This document shows positions 15,650 to 23,147 of a stretch of 25,870 nucleotides of DNA, piece after piece (positions within the stretch are counted from its first letter, which is position 1; each line of letters starts with the position of its first letter). The DNA is taken from assembly GCA_034440595.1 (NCBI GenBank), contig JAWXCH010000172.1:1-25870 (forward strand), in the 5' to 3' direction. This DNA comes from JAWXCH01 sp034440595. Its GTDB lineage: Bacteria > Planctomycetota > Planctomycetia > Pirellulales > JALHPA01. The notes below the pieces were generated by a model. That model saw nothing but the letters and a program-made list of their open reading frames with translations. It did no database searches and had not been told where the DNA came from. Both the position numbers and the translations under genes were made by a program.

Positions 15650-15841
15650 ATGAGCCATCCCGAGCTGCGCTGCCCAATCTGCGATGCCAAGGTTCCTGAA
15701 TCTGCAAGCAGTTTTCTGCCATTTTGCAGCGACCGCTGCCGGCTGATCGATCTAGGCCGCTGGCTGAATGAAGGGTACGGCCTGGAATACGAGCGGCCTG
15801 AGGATCCGGACGCAGAGATTCCAGACGCCGTTGGCGACTAG
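15650..15841 (+). CDS. yacG: DNA gyrase inhibitor YacG (zinc-binding)
   Basis: A 63-residue protein with the complete zinc site C-x2-C-x14-C-x3-C: C8 and C11 in RCPICDAKV, then C26 and C30 in PFCSDRCRLIDLGRWL, followed by an acidic C-terminus. This is the full YacG signature; the family binds GyrB and inhibits DNA gyrase in Escherichia coli. Start at 15650 with GGAAGAG at 15638-15644; a longer frame from 15617 adds an unconserved extension. The gene follows fmdB by 42 bases. Confidence 0.93.
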   Translation: MSHPELRCPICDAKVPESASSFLPFCSDRCRLIDLGRWLNEGYGLEYERPEDPDAEIPDAVGD

Positions 15842-15856
15842 CTGTCGCTGATTTTT
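15834..15856 (+). terminator. Possible weak terminator overlapping the yacG stop
   Basis: GCGAC (15834-15838), loop TAGCT containing the stop codon, GTCGC (15844-15848), then TGATTTTT. The stem is only 5-6 bp, so termination is uncertain, but its position at the end of the chaperone cluster and before a new promoter is suggestive. Confidence 0.35.
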
Positions 15857-15901
15857 CTCCCGGCAACTCGCACTTGTTGCGTACGCGGCAGCAATCCGTT
15901 C

Positions 15902-15929
15902 TTGCGTGATACGGCCACTCACTTATAAT
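15902..15929 (+). promoter_or_regulatory. Sigma70-like promoter
   Basis: TTGCGT (15902-15907), 16-nt spacer, consensus TATAAT (15924-15929), 57 bp upstream of the next start codon. It probably drives the following membrane protein gene. Confidence 0.55.
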
Positions 15930-15986
15930 GCCGTGCATTCCCTTAGCTTCCTATTTCGCCCCGTCTGACTCGATTGGAGCAGTGGC

Positions 15987-17279
15987 ATGGCTGACAGTGT
16001 ACGCGTAGCCCAGATTGACTTGCAGCAACTCCTTCCCTGGACGCGGATCGTTTTTGCGGTGCGAATTGCACTGACACCGGCGGCGCTGGTGCTGGCGACC
16101 ATCGCTGTCTTTGCGACCTTCAGTGGCTGGAGTGCCATTGGCTACCTGTACGAGGAGAGCGAGAATCCAAAGGTCCGCGATGCAGCTAAGGAGTTGCAAG
16201 TTCGCCCCTGGTGGGTGGGCGATGACAGGTCTGGGCCGCAGAACGTGATTCCAAGTACGGCCGGCGTGATTCCTTCGCCGGACGATTTCAGACCAACCCC
16301 CAGTTTTTCGCGTTGGAAGCCAACTGGGAGTACCAGCCCGTTTCTCGATGTCTGGGAAAAGCTAAGCTCCCCATTTGTGGCAATGTTCAACGCAGCGCAG
16401 TCGGCGGTTGGTTTCTCGATGTATTTGTTAGCCAGCCTCTGGGCGCTATTGGTCTGGTCATTGCTTGGCTCAGGAATAACGCGACTGGCAGCACTGCGGC
16501 TGGCGCGCGGGGACCAGATTGGTTTTCGCGCGGCGCTGGTGCATGGCATTCGCCGCTGGCCTGCGTACGTGACGTCTGTCTTGATACCGCTCATTGCAAC
16601 ACTCTGTATCGCGGTGTTACCAGCGATTCTTGGATTGCTGATGCGGAACGATTTCTTTGTGATGATCGGTGGCATCCTCTGGCCGCTGGTGCTGATGGCC
16701 GCAACAGTGATGACCATTTTGCTACTCGGCCTGTTCTTTGGCTGGCCGCTCATGTGGCCCACCATCAGTGTTGAAAACACCGATCCGTTCGACGCGCTGA
16801 GTCGTGCGTATTCGTACACTTATCAGCGGCCATTCAGATATTTGTGGTACGTAATCGTTGCCACGTTCTTCGCGTTGCTAAGCTTCATGGTGGTATGGCT
16901 GTTTGCCAAAACGGTCGATGAGTTGGCGTTCTGGTCGGTCAGTTGGGGAACGGGGATCGAACGTATGGAGGATATCCGGAACGCGATGAATGATGGCACC
17001 GCCCGCAGCGACTGGATGCGCGAAACAGGTGCGATGCTAATCCGCTTCTGGATCGAATTGGTCTACCTGGTGGCATATGCCTTCCTGTTCAGCTATTTCT
17101 GGTCCGCCATGACGGTTATCTACACACTACTGCGAAAAGACACCGATGGCACCGAACCGGGCGAGATTTCGCTCGATCCGACCGACCCGGTTCGTGGGCT
17201 GCCGCCATTGCAAACCGATGCCGCGGGTGTGCCGGCCGTCAGTGACTTGACAACCGATCGGCCGGGGCCGACTGTTTGA
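15987..17279 (+). CDS. Polytopic membrane protein of unknown function
   Basis: A 430-residue protein with about six or seven transmembrane segments: one near residues 22-48, a long soluble loop (about 50-120) rich in Pro/Ser, then hydrophobic clusters near 140-160, 190-215, 220-250, 280-305 and 345-375. The C-terminal 50 residues are soluble and acidic/Pro-rich. The stretch WPTISVENTDPFDALSRAYSY followed by RPFRYLWY resembles a motif seen in other uncharacterised planctomycete membrane proteins, but I recognise no named family. It starts after a good promoter and is followed by a repeat-rich gap, so it is probably monocistronic. The gene is secure; the function is unknown. Confidence 0.8.
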   Translation: MADSVRVAQIDLQQLLPWTRIVFAVRIALTPAALVLATIAVFATFSGWSAIGYLYEESENPKVRDAAKELQVRPWWVGDDRSGPQNVIPSTAGVIPSPDDFRPTPSFSRWKPTGSTSPFLDVWEKLSSPFVAMFNAAQSAVGFSMYLLASLWALLVWSLLGSGITRLAALRLARGDQIGFRAALVHGIRRWPAYVTSVLIPLIATLCIAVLPAILGLLMRNDFFVMIGGILWPLVLMAATVMTILLLGLFFGWPLMWPTISVENTDPFDALSRAYSYTYQRPFRYLWYVIVATFFALLSFMVVWLFAKTVDELAFWSVSWGTGIERMEDIRNAMNDGTARSDWMRETGAMLIRFWIELVYLVAYAFLFSYFWSAMTVIYTLLRKDTDGTEPGEISLDPTDPVRGLPPLQTDAAGVPAVSDLTTDRPGPTV

Positions 17280-17580
17280 TGTGGATCAATTGACCGACGT
17301 GTCACAATGTAGACGCCTGGATCAACGGTTCGTAATTATCCCCCCTCTCCACGCAATAAGCCTTGATTTCACGCTTGGCACATTCGGGGAGAGGGGTCGG
17401 GGGTGAGGGCCGCGTGAGAATGTAGAACGGTGAGAGTAGAAAGTAGAGCAATCGAACTCGACGCAACTCGCGTTTCTACTCTCTACTTTCACATCTCAAC
17501 TTTCTCACAGCCCTCTCTAGGGCGACGACCTCTGGCGCAAGCGGGAGAGGTGAATGCACACCGACAGTGGCACACAACTG
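17280..17580. other. 301-base gene-free region holding a nested palindrome
   Basis: The gap between the membrane protein and the receiver gene (convergent) is almost entirely filled by the palindromic element described separately at 17340-17551. No open frame of note is present, and no ordinary terminator with a T-run was seen. Confidence 0.6.
17340..17551. repeat. MITE-like nested palindromic element
   Basis: The left part has CCCCTCTCC (17342-17350) pairing with GGAGAGGGG (17388-17396). Inside, a 33-bp imperfect inverted repeat has arms 17414-17446 and 17476-17508, with 26 of 33 bases pairing and a 29-nt loop. Just outside it GAGGGC (17405-17410) pairs with GCCCTC (17510-17515). The ends also match, CCTCTCC near 17344 and GGGAGAGG at 17543-17550. 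No transposase and no clear target-site duplication are visible. It could be a non-autonomous mobile element or a dispersed palindromic repeat. Confidence 0.55.
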
Positions 17581-17952
17581 CTATTCCTGCGGTGCCGCGA
17601 ATGTGCGAAGGATCGATTCGATCTGCTGGTCGAATTGACCGCGAGTGAGGACTTGATCGCAGCCGGCTTCTTTGGCCGATTTTAGCACGTCTGCGTGGAC
17701 GTGCGGGGCGTAGGCGATCAGTACGGCCTGTTCATTAGAGGTTTGCTTCAAGCGACTCACGGCGTCAGCCACGTTGAGCTTCGAGAGGGTCAAATCCAAT
17801 ATCACCAGCGAGGCTGGCTCAATAGTCAGTCTGGCGACGGCTGCTTCTACCGACGAGGCGCTGGTCAGGTCGACCTGCGCATTGCGTGCGGCACCTGCCA
17901 CTCGCGAGGAGAAAATCAAATCCGTCGACAGAAAAATGACCGGCTTACTCAA
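17581..17952 (-). CDS. Degenerate response-regulator receiver-domain protein
   Basis: A 123-residue single-domain protein with the receiver fold pattern. Asp53 in LVILDLTLSK lies at the phosphoacceptor position. Other active-site residues look altered: the N-terminal acidic pair is reduced to STD (residues 9-11), the Ser/Thr after strand 4 is replaced (LIAYAPH), and the conserved Lys before strand-5 Pro appears as TRG (103-105). Phosphorylation is therefore doubtful and it may be a pseudo-receiver. The start is TTG at 17952, because AGGAG (17964-17960) lies 7 nt upstream; an in-frame TTG at 17979 overlaps the PII stop and has no such site. It follows the PII gene by 23 nt, so they are probably one operon. 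Confidence 0.75.
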   Translation of the reverse strand: MSKPVIFLSTDLIFSSRVAGAARNAQVDLTSASSVEAAVARLTIEPASLVILDLTLSKLNVADAVSRLKQTSNEQAVLIAYAPHVHADVLKSAKEAGCDQVLTRGQFDQQIESILRTFAAPQE

Positions 17953-17975
17953 TGCACCACTCCTGTTGCGATTCT

Positions 17976-18323
17976 TCAAACAGCGCCCGGGCCGCGACTC
18001 TCGTCCATGATCTGCACTGTTTCTAATGCAGGCAAAACAAAGATCTTGCCGTCCCCAATCTGCCCTTCGGCACCGGTGCGGGCAGCTTCGACAATTGTGT
18101 CCACCGTGCGTTCGACAAAGTCGTCGTTAACCATGATCTCGACGGCGATTTTGCGCAACAACTGGCTTTTGTACTCGTGCCCGCGGTACATTTCCGTCTG
18201 ACCGCGCTGGCGGGCAAATCCTTGCGCATCGCAGATGGTCATGCGTGTGACTTCAATCGCGTGCAATGCCTCGGTCACGGCGCTAAGCTTGGTCGGCTGG
18301 ATGATGGCAACGATCAGTTTCAT
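17976..18323 (-). CDS. Nitrogen regulatory protein PII (GlnB/GlnK family)
   Basis: A 115-residue PII protein, a trimeric sensor of ATP/ADP and 2-oxoglutarate that controls nitrogen metabolism by binding partner proteins. It begins MKLIVAIIQPTKL. The T-loop has Gln39 and Tyr51 in YRGHEY, the site uridylylated in proteobacteria, at exactly the canonical position, then Lys58. The C-terminal signature GDGKIFVLPALETVQI is intact. The T-loop base reads YKSQLLRK where proteobacterial forms have a different, Phe-Leu-Pro type sequence, so partner choice may differ. The start was set at ATG 18323; a longer frame upstream is not PII-like. No amtB or glnA is adjacent; the partner in the operon is the degenerate receiver, an uncommon pairing. 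Confidence 0.95.
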   Translation of the reverse strand: MKLIVAIIQPTKLSAVTEALHAIEVTRMTICDAQGFARQRGQTEMYRGHEYKSQLLRKIAVEIMVNDDFVERTVDTIVEAARTGAEGQIGDGKIFVLPALETVQIMDESRGPGAV

Positions 18324-18468
18324 GGTCAACCCGCGAAGTCGTTCTATGCAGCGCAAGATATTGGAAACAACCGGCGAAAACGTACACGGCCCTACTTTGA
18401 CAGAATACCTTGGTTGCAGTAGTCGGGCAATGAGTGGAGCAGAATGAAGCCACATGCTGAATGCGCAG

Positions 18469-18511
18469 AAAAAAGCCGACGCGGTGAAATTTGTACTCAC
18501 CGCGTCGGCTT
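18469..18511 (-). terminator. Rho-independent terminator of the metalloprotease gene
   Basis: A perfect 15-bp stem, AAGCCGACGCGGTGA (18473-18487) and TCACCGCGTCGGCTT (18497-18511), with a 9-nt loop. The A-run at 18469-18474 gives a T-run after the hairpin on the minus strand. It starts 28 bases past the metalloprotease stop and separates it from the PII gene. Confidence 0.9.
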
Positions 18512-18538
18512 GGCAACTATTCAGAAAAGTCACACAGA

Positions 18539-21277
18539 TTAAGGCTGCGACAGATTCAGCTTGGCTTCGACTACCTTGCCAATGCGACTGGAGGATTCGG
18601 CCAAGTGTGCCTTGGTGTAGGTATCCAGCTTGACGTTACCGGCGGTAAGCTTGTTGATTCGCTCTTGCAAGTCCTTCAGCTCGGCCAGGGCCACGCTTTG
18701 GCAATCGGCCGGAGCACTGGTTTCACCCATTGCCAACTGAGACAACTGCTGTAAGTAACTGCGTTGCAGGTTGCGTCGCAGACTACTAATTGCCGGCTTG
18801 CGCTCCGTGTAATCACCACCTTGCAGCTTTTCGGTTTCTCCAAAGATCGATTTGGTCAAACTGCGAATCAGCTCAGCCGAGGTAAATGCATCCTGATCGG
18901 CAGGCACCTTTAACTCCGAGTCGTAAATTCGCTGCAAGGTCAGTGGCGAAAGCAACTGCTGCAAAATGCGCTCCTGCCACATGGCGATCGTCTCGTGCAC
19001 GGCGTAGTCGGGCCGCAGCACGGGATCGGTCCCCCAGTGGCTCCAACGAGTGGCCGCCAGATGGTTGTACAAATTCGGCGGGAATTGGAACGGTGCGTCG
19101 CTGAATACCAATTGATCCATCAGAGCGAGTGCTTCACGCTGCTGCTTTGGATCGACAACTATAAATGGTGCCTTGGCGCCTGCATCACCCTTGTGACTGC
19201 GGCTTACATAGATACCACCAACATTACGCGATGCGTGGAACATCGCCATGCCGTACTGCTTTAGCAATACGCCAAAGGTGCGGCGTGCTTGTTGATATCC
19301 GTCGCCATCCTTGACCATGCGATCCAGAATCTTTGGCCATAGCGCACTGATCACTTCGGCACGCTGCTTGGCATAGGCAACGGTGTCTTTTCCCATATCA
19401 AACCGATTGCTCAGTGGATCGGGATCGATACCGCGAGTGTCTTCATCGGTGGTATAGGCCAGGCCCGGCTCGCCACTGCGAGAAGCAATCTTCTTCAACT
19501 CGCTCTCCTCACCTTCGGTCGAACCGGCTGCAATCGGCTTGTAGCCGTATTCGATGGCCCACATGTCATAAGGACCGATGGTTGTCGAGAAGTAATCGCC
19601 TTGCTTGGTTCCCTTGGGAGCGATATTTGCCGGTGAATAATCCATGACCGAGGCCGTCAGACCGGTCTTGCTGGTCTTTTCAACATCGTTCAATTCTTCC
19701 AGCGAATACAGGGTGCTGCTCTTGAAATTGTGCCGCAGGCCCAGCGTGTGACCGACTTCGTGCATAACCACTTCTTTGAGGCCTTGCATGATCAGCTTCT
19801 CTTGTTCGGCTGCGGATTTGGAACCATCGTCTTTGGCCATCATGACCGACGAGCCAAAAGCGAGGTCCATCGCACGGCCGCTGCTAAGCTGGCAATCCAG
19901 ACAATGTGCCGCGGTGGGGTCCAGGTGCCGCTTGTGCAGCATGCTCTTGTAGGACTTCAAATCCAGCGGGCCACCGGTCAACGCCGCGATACTTTCCGGG
20001 CTGAAAGTCTCGTAGTTGCTCTTCCACGCCTGAATAAAATCAGCGTCAAAAATAATATCCGCATCCAGGATCTGACCGGTCAACGGATTGACGCGCGACG
20101 GCCCCATCGCAAAGCCAGCGCTGGAGGTAATCCAGCGAAACGTGTTGTAGTTAATATCCTCGGGATTCCAATCGGCGTTGTCTGGCTGCTGATGGACTTC
20201 GATCGCATTGACAAATCCGGCTTTTTCAAATGCCTTGTTCCATTCCATGATCCCGGAACGAATCGCAGCCCGATACTTAAACGGAACGGTTTTTTCGATC
20301 CAGAAAACGATTGGCTTTTTCGGAGGCGATAGTTCCAGACTTGGATCAGCCTTCACCAGATCCCACCGATTGATGTAGCGAACAAACTGATCTTCGTCAC
20401 TCTTCTGCGAGTAGTCCTTTAGTACGGTCAAAAAATACCCAACACGATCATCGGCCAGTCGAGGGCGGTACCCTGTATCGGGCAGGGCACTAATGGAGTA
20501 ATGCACATTGATCGTCGCGCCACGGCTATCGGCAACCGAGTCCAACTCTAACAGGCCACTGGACGCGTAAGTTGCAGCAATCTGCAATTCGATGTTGTCC
20601 TCGTAGCCGTTTACCTTTTGGATGTTGGACTTGTTGGACGAGAACATGAAGCCGGGCAAGGCCTGCGAAATCTGCGGCAGGTCACTCATGAATACCGAAC
20701 TCAGGTCGACAACACTGCCCCCGTTTGGCCCGGTCGTGAGAATTGGCAAGCTGAACAGCACGCTGTCGGTATAGGCCAGGCCGACCGCTTTATCCTCGGG
20801 ACTTCCCTTGGTCGCCTTGAAGCGCACATTGCGGCGCACAATGCGAATGGTGTCATCCACCTTGCGGAACTGCCAGACCCAGTCGTCGCCAAATCCCCAG
20901 CTCATGCCACCGTACAATGGCATTTGTCCAATCCCCTTAGCGATCGAAATCAGCACAATGAAATCGCGATTCAAATGGCTGGAATTCAATTCGGCATAGA
21001 GAGTGCTCTCATTCAGGTAGAGCGGGATCAAGCCTTTGATTGGCTCGGCATCCTTGAGAACCACGCTATGCGGCGGATACTTGGGCTTGTCCTCGGACTT
21101 TGAACTACCACCGGCCGCCGCAGTAGCCGCGCCACCGGGCGTTGCCTGGACAGTGGCAGGTGTTGTCGCCGCTGGCTTGGTTTCGTCTGCCAGCAGCAGC
21201 GAAGAACTGCCCCACACCAACGTGAAGGTCAGCAAGAGACTTTGAAGCCGGTGTGCCCGCAAGCTTGGTATCTGCAT
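18539..21277 (-). CDS. Secreted zinc metalloprotease (DUF5117/DUF4953-type, metzincin-like)
   Basis: A 912-residue protein. The signal peptide (RLQSLLLTFTLVWGSSSLLLA, residues about 11-31) is followed by a Thr/Ala/Gly-rich linker to about residue 65. A long N-terminal domain of the DUF5117 type leads into the protease region: HEVGHTLGLRH at 506-516 is the HExxHxxGxxH zinc motif, and VMDY at 544-547, with Met545, is a likely Met-turn. A large C-terminal domain follows. It is probably exported to the periplasm or outside and cleaves proteins or peptides; the substrate is unknown. Proteins of this size and layout are common in planctomycetes and Bacteroidetes. GAGG lies 10 nt before the ATG. It is transcribed alone, with a terminator right after the stop. 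Confidence 0.92.
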   Translation of the reverse strand: MQIPSLRAHRLQSLLLTFTLVWGSSSLLLADETKPAATTPATVQATPGGAATAAAGGSSKSEDKPKYPPHSVVLKDAEPIKGLIPLYLNESTLYAELNSSHLNRDFIVLISIAKGIGQMPLYGGMSWGFGDDWVWQFRKVDDTIRIVRRNVRFKATKGSPEDKAVGLAYTDSVLFSLPILTTGPNGGSVVDLSSVFMSDLPQISQALPGFMFSSNKSNIQKVNGYEDNIELQIAATYASSGLLELDSVADSRGATINVHYSISALPDTGYRPRLADDRVGYFLTVLKDYSQKSDEDQFVRYINRWDLVKADPSLELSPPKKPIVFWIEKTVPFKYRAAIRSGIMEWNKAFEKAGFVNAIEVHQQPDNADWNPEDINYNTFRWITSSAGFAMGPSRVNPLTGQILDADIIFDADFIQAWKSNYETFSPESIAALTGGPLDLKSYKSMLHKRHLDPTAAHCLDCQLSSGRAMDLAFGSSVMMAKDDGSKSAAEQEKLIMQGLKEVVMHEVGHTLGLRHNFKSSTLYSLEELNDVEKTSKTGLTASVMDYSPANIAPKGTKQGDYFSTTIGPYDMWAIEYGYKPIAAGSTEGEESELKKIASRSGEPGLAYTTDEDTRGIDPDPLSNRFDMGKDTVAYAKQRAEVISALWPKILDRMVKDGDGYQQARRTFGVLLKQYGMAMFHASRNVGGIYVSRSHKGDAGAKAPFIVVDPKQQREALALMDQLVFSDAPFQFPPNLYNHLAATRWSHWGTDPVLRPDYAVHETIAMWQERILQQLLSPLTLQRIYDSELKVPADQDAFTSAELIRSLTKSIFGETEKLQGGDYTERKPAISSLRRNLQRSYLQQLSQLAMGETSAPADCQSVALAELKDLQERINKLTAGNVKLDTYTKAHLAESSSRIGKVVEAKLNLSQP

Positions 21278-21790
21278 GAAATCGTAACCTCAGTAGAATG
21301 AATGCGGATCCACAATCAGCGTCTGGATGATGCCAACCGCAGTCCGCCGCTTTCTTGGTGCCGAACTAGTATGTATGACGTGTGCTGAAATCGCTCCACG
21401 CCGATCGTTTTGTGGTCTCGGAATCGCCCCTTTCCGAATCGGCCTAACCCTTTAAGTCGTACAAGGAAGGGGCTATCAAATATAACGCATCTTACGCCGT
21501 TGACTATTTATACGGCCAAAGTTCCTCGCTTGTTCTTGGCGGGAGAAAGTGCTTGGTTCAAGGGGTGGGAAGGAGTGATCCGGGGCGGCCCGAATATCCT
21601 TCATCATAGGAAACTGGAGCGCGTTAGGGTACCAATTAGGCCGAAAATGCGGACAATCCCAGTGAGGATCCCTGATTTGGCCCCGTTCAGAGGTGCCGTT
21701 ATTTTCCGGTTCTGGTAGGACGGTTAACAGCGGACCTGCTGATTTTTCCCGATTCAGGTCTTTTTTGCCCTTTTCGCAAAACGATTTAGC
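21278..21790. other. 513-base gene-free region between divergent genes
   Basis: It must contain the promoters of the metalloprotease (minus) and the phosphotransferase-like gene (plus), but no convincing -35/-10 pair was recognised. One imperfect stem is present: GCCCCTTTCC (21426-21435) can pair with GGAAGGGGC (21465-21473) with a one-base bulge. The open frames in this stretch have no recognisable protein sequence and no ribosome sites. Confidence 0.5.
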
Positions 21791-22813
21791 ATGCCAACCG
21801 TCGAAAACCTGAGATTGGTGCTGGCTCAATGGCGATTGTCTGGCGGGGCAATCTCGATTCAGGCCCACACGTCTGACGGTTTCAGCGGGGCAATGATCTG
21901 GCGAGTCCGAGCTGGTGGCGACCAGTTCTGCCTGCGGCGCTGGCCGCCGGAACACCCGGATGCAGCCCGTCTGAGGTGGATTCATGCCGTGCTGATCCAT
22001 GTTCGCCACGCGGCAGGATTTCAATTAGTTGCTGCGCCGCTACCGTGCCAGAGCGGCGCGACGTTTGTGGAGTATAAGGGGGCATTTTGGGAGCTATCTG
22101 ATTGGCTGCCGGGAGTGGCTGATTTTCATGCCAATGAAAATGCTGCCAGGCTCCATTCGGCCATGACCTCGCTGGCACAGTTGCATCAGGCGCTGGCAAC
22201 GGCCTCGGCAGATGCGGAAGGTTCAGAGTCTGTTTCGCCGGGAATTCTGGCCAGATTACAGCAAATCGAAGAACTACGAAACTGTGGAGTTCGTCGCTTG
22301 AAAGCGGCCCTGGCTGACATCGCCGAGGCGTGGCCGGAGTTTTGCTTGCTGGGAGAATCGATTTTGCGCCAGATCGAACCTCGGCTGTTTGAGGTTAGAA
22401 ACCGACTGGATATAGCTTCTTCAATCCAGTGCCGATTGAAGCCTTGCTTGCGCGATGTCTGGCACGACCATGTGCTGTTTATCGGCGACAGAGTCAGCGG
22501 GATTATTGACTACGGAGCGATGCGAATCGAAACAGTAACGGGGGATATCGCACGGCTGGTGGGAAGCTTGGTCGGTTCTGATCAAGAGAAATGGAATACC
22601 GCTATCCGTTCCTACCAGTCGGTTCGCCAACTAAGTAGTGACGAGCTGCAATTGGTCGAGGTTTTTGATCAATCGGGCTGCGTCCTGTCCGGCGTGAACT
22701 GGATCGAATGGGTTGCCGTGCAGCGGCGGGAGTTTGCAAACCGGGACGCGGTTATTCGCTGTCTGGCGGAAATCGCGGCAAGGTTGCACGAATCGCCGAT
22801 TGTGCTCACTTAG
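21791..22813 (+). CDS. APH-like (aminoglycoside/choline kinase fold) phosphotransferase, atypical catalytic loop
   Basis: A 340-residue protein of the protein-kinase-like APH/choline-kinase group. The N-lobe has GFSGAMIWRV and FCLRRWPPEHP, where the Arg pair may stand in for the ATP-binding Lys. The C-lobe has CLRDVWHDHVLFIGDRVSGIIDYGAMRI split between the catalytic loop (RDVWHDHVLF) and the metal-binding strand (GIIDYG). In typical members the loop reads HGDxxxxN; here the Asp is kept but the His is replaced and the Asn position is His, so catalysis may differ or be lost. It probably phosphorylates a small molecule; the substrate is unknown and antibiotic resistance is not implied. No clear ribosome site precedes the ATG, so the start is less certain than the family. 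Confidence 0.8.
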   Translation: MPTVENLRLVLAQWRLSGGAISIQAHTSDGFSGAMIWRVRAGGDQFCLRRWPPEHPDAARLRWIHAVLIHVRHAAGFQLVAAPLPCQSGATFVEYKGAFWELSDWLPGVADFHANENAARLHSAMTSLAQLHQALATASADAEGSESVSPGILARLQQIEELRNCGVRRLKAALADIAEAWPEFCLLGESILRQIEPRLFEVRNRLDIASSIQCRLKPCLRDVWHDHVLFIGDRVSGIIDYGAMRIETVTGDIARLVGSLVGSDQEKWNTAIRSYQSVRQLSSDELQLVEVFDQSGCVLSGVNWIEWVAVQRREFANRDAVIRCLAEIAARLHESPIVLT

Positions 22814-23147
22814 AATGCGTGCTACTACGCTACCGTGACGATCAGCCGTATTTTCTTCTGTATGGCCGGGCATTGCGCGAACCAAACCGGCACACGGTAC
22901 GTAAACGTCTTGGCAGTTGCCATTTACGTCCAGAGCCTAGTCTGTGCGAATGCCCGGATCCAGATTGACCGGCTTTCGGAAATGGCGATAATCAAAGTAG
23001 GAAGCAAGGGGACCCACCGTTAAAATTGCCGAATATGTGGATAGTAGCAATGGCTTTAGCGGCTTTGGCTACCTCTTAGAGCATCTCCGCGGCTTGATTT
23101 GAAGCAGCGGGATGTGAACTCATCAGCCTCAGAGGGATTGAGCAGGG
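22814..23147. other. 334-base gene-free leader of dsbD
   Basis: No coding frame of note. It contains the nested hairpin at 22866-22957 and, just before dsbD, the ribosome site AGAGGGA (23131-23137). No confident promoter was recognised. Confidence 0.5.
22866..22957. other. Long nested imperfect hairpin, candidate structured RNA or palindromic element
   Basis: Four helices nest in perfect order: CCGGGCATT (22866-22874) with AATGCCCGG (22949-22957); GCACA (22890-22894) with TGTGC (22943-22947); ACGTAAA (22899-22905) with TTTACGT (22923-22929); TGGCA (22911-22915) with TGCCA (22918-22922). That is 26 base pairs over 92 bases. It lies about 190 bases before dsbD and could be a regulatory RNA, a leader structure or a repeat. 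It matches no RNA family I know. Strand is undetermined, since the palindrome can fold from either. Confidence 0.4.

Noticed and set aside
15394..15690. Short repeated units as a possible CRISPR-like or tandem array
   Set aside because: The repetition is codon-level, from Ser/Lys/Asp repeats in the fmdB tail, with no spacers and no fixed repeat unit.
21476..22024. 182-residue minus-strand frame overlapping the phosphotransferase start
   Set aside because: No recognisable domain, no ribosome site, and it overlaps the better-supported plus-strand gene.
21791..22813. Antibiotic-resistance aminoglycoside phosphotransferase
   Set aside because: Only the broad fold matches; catalytic-loop residues differ and there is no mobile or resistance context.
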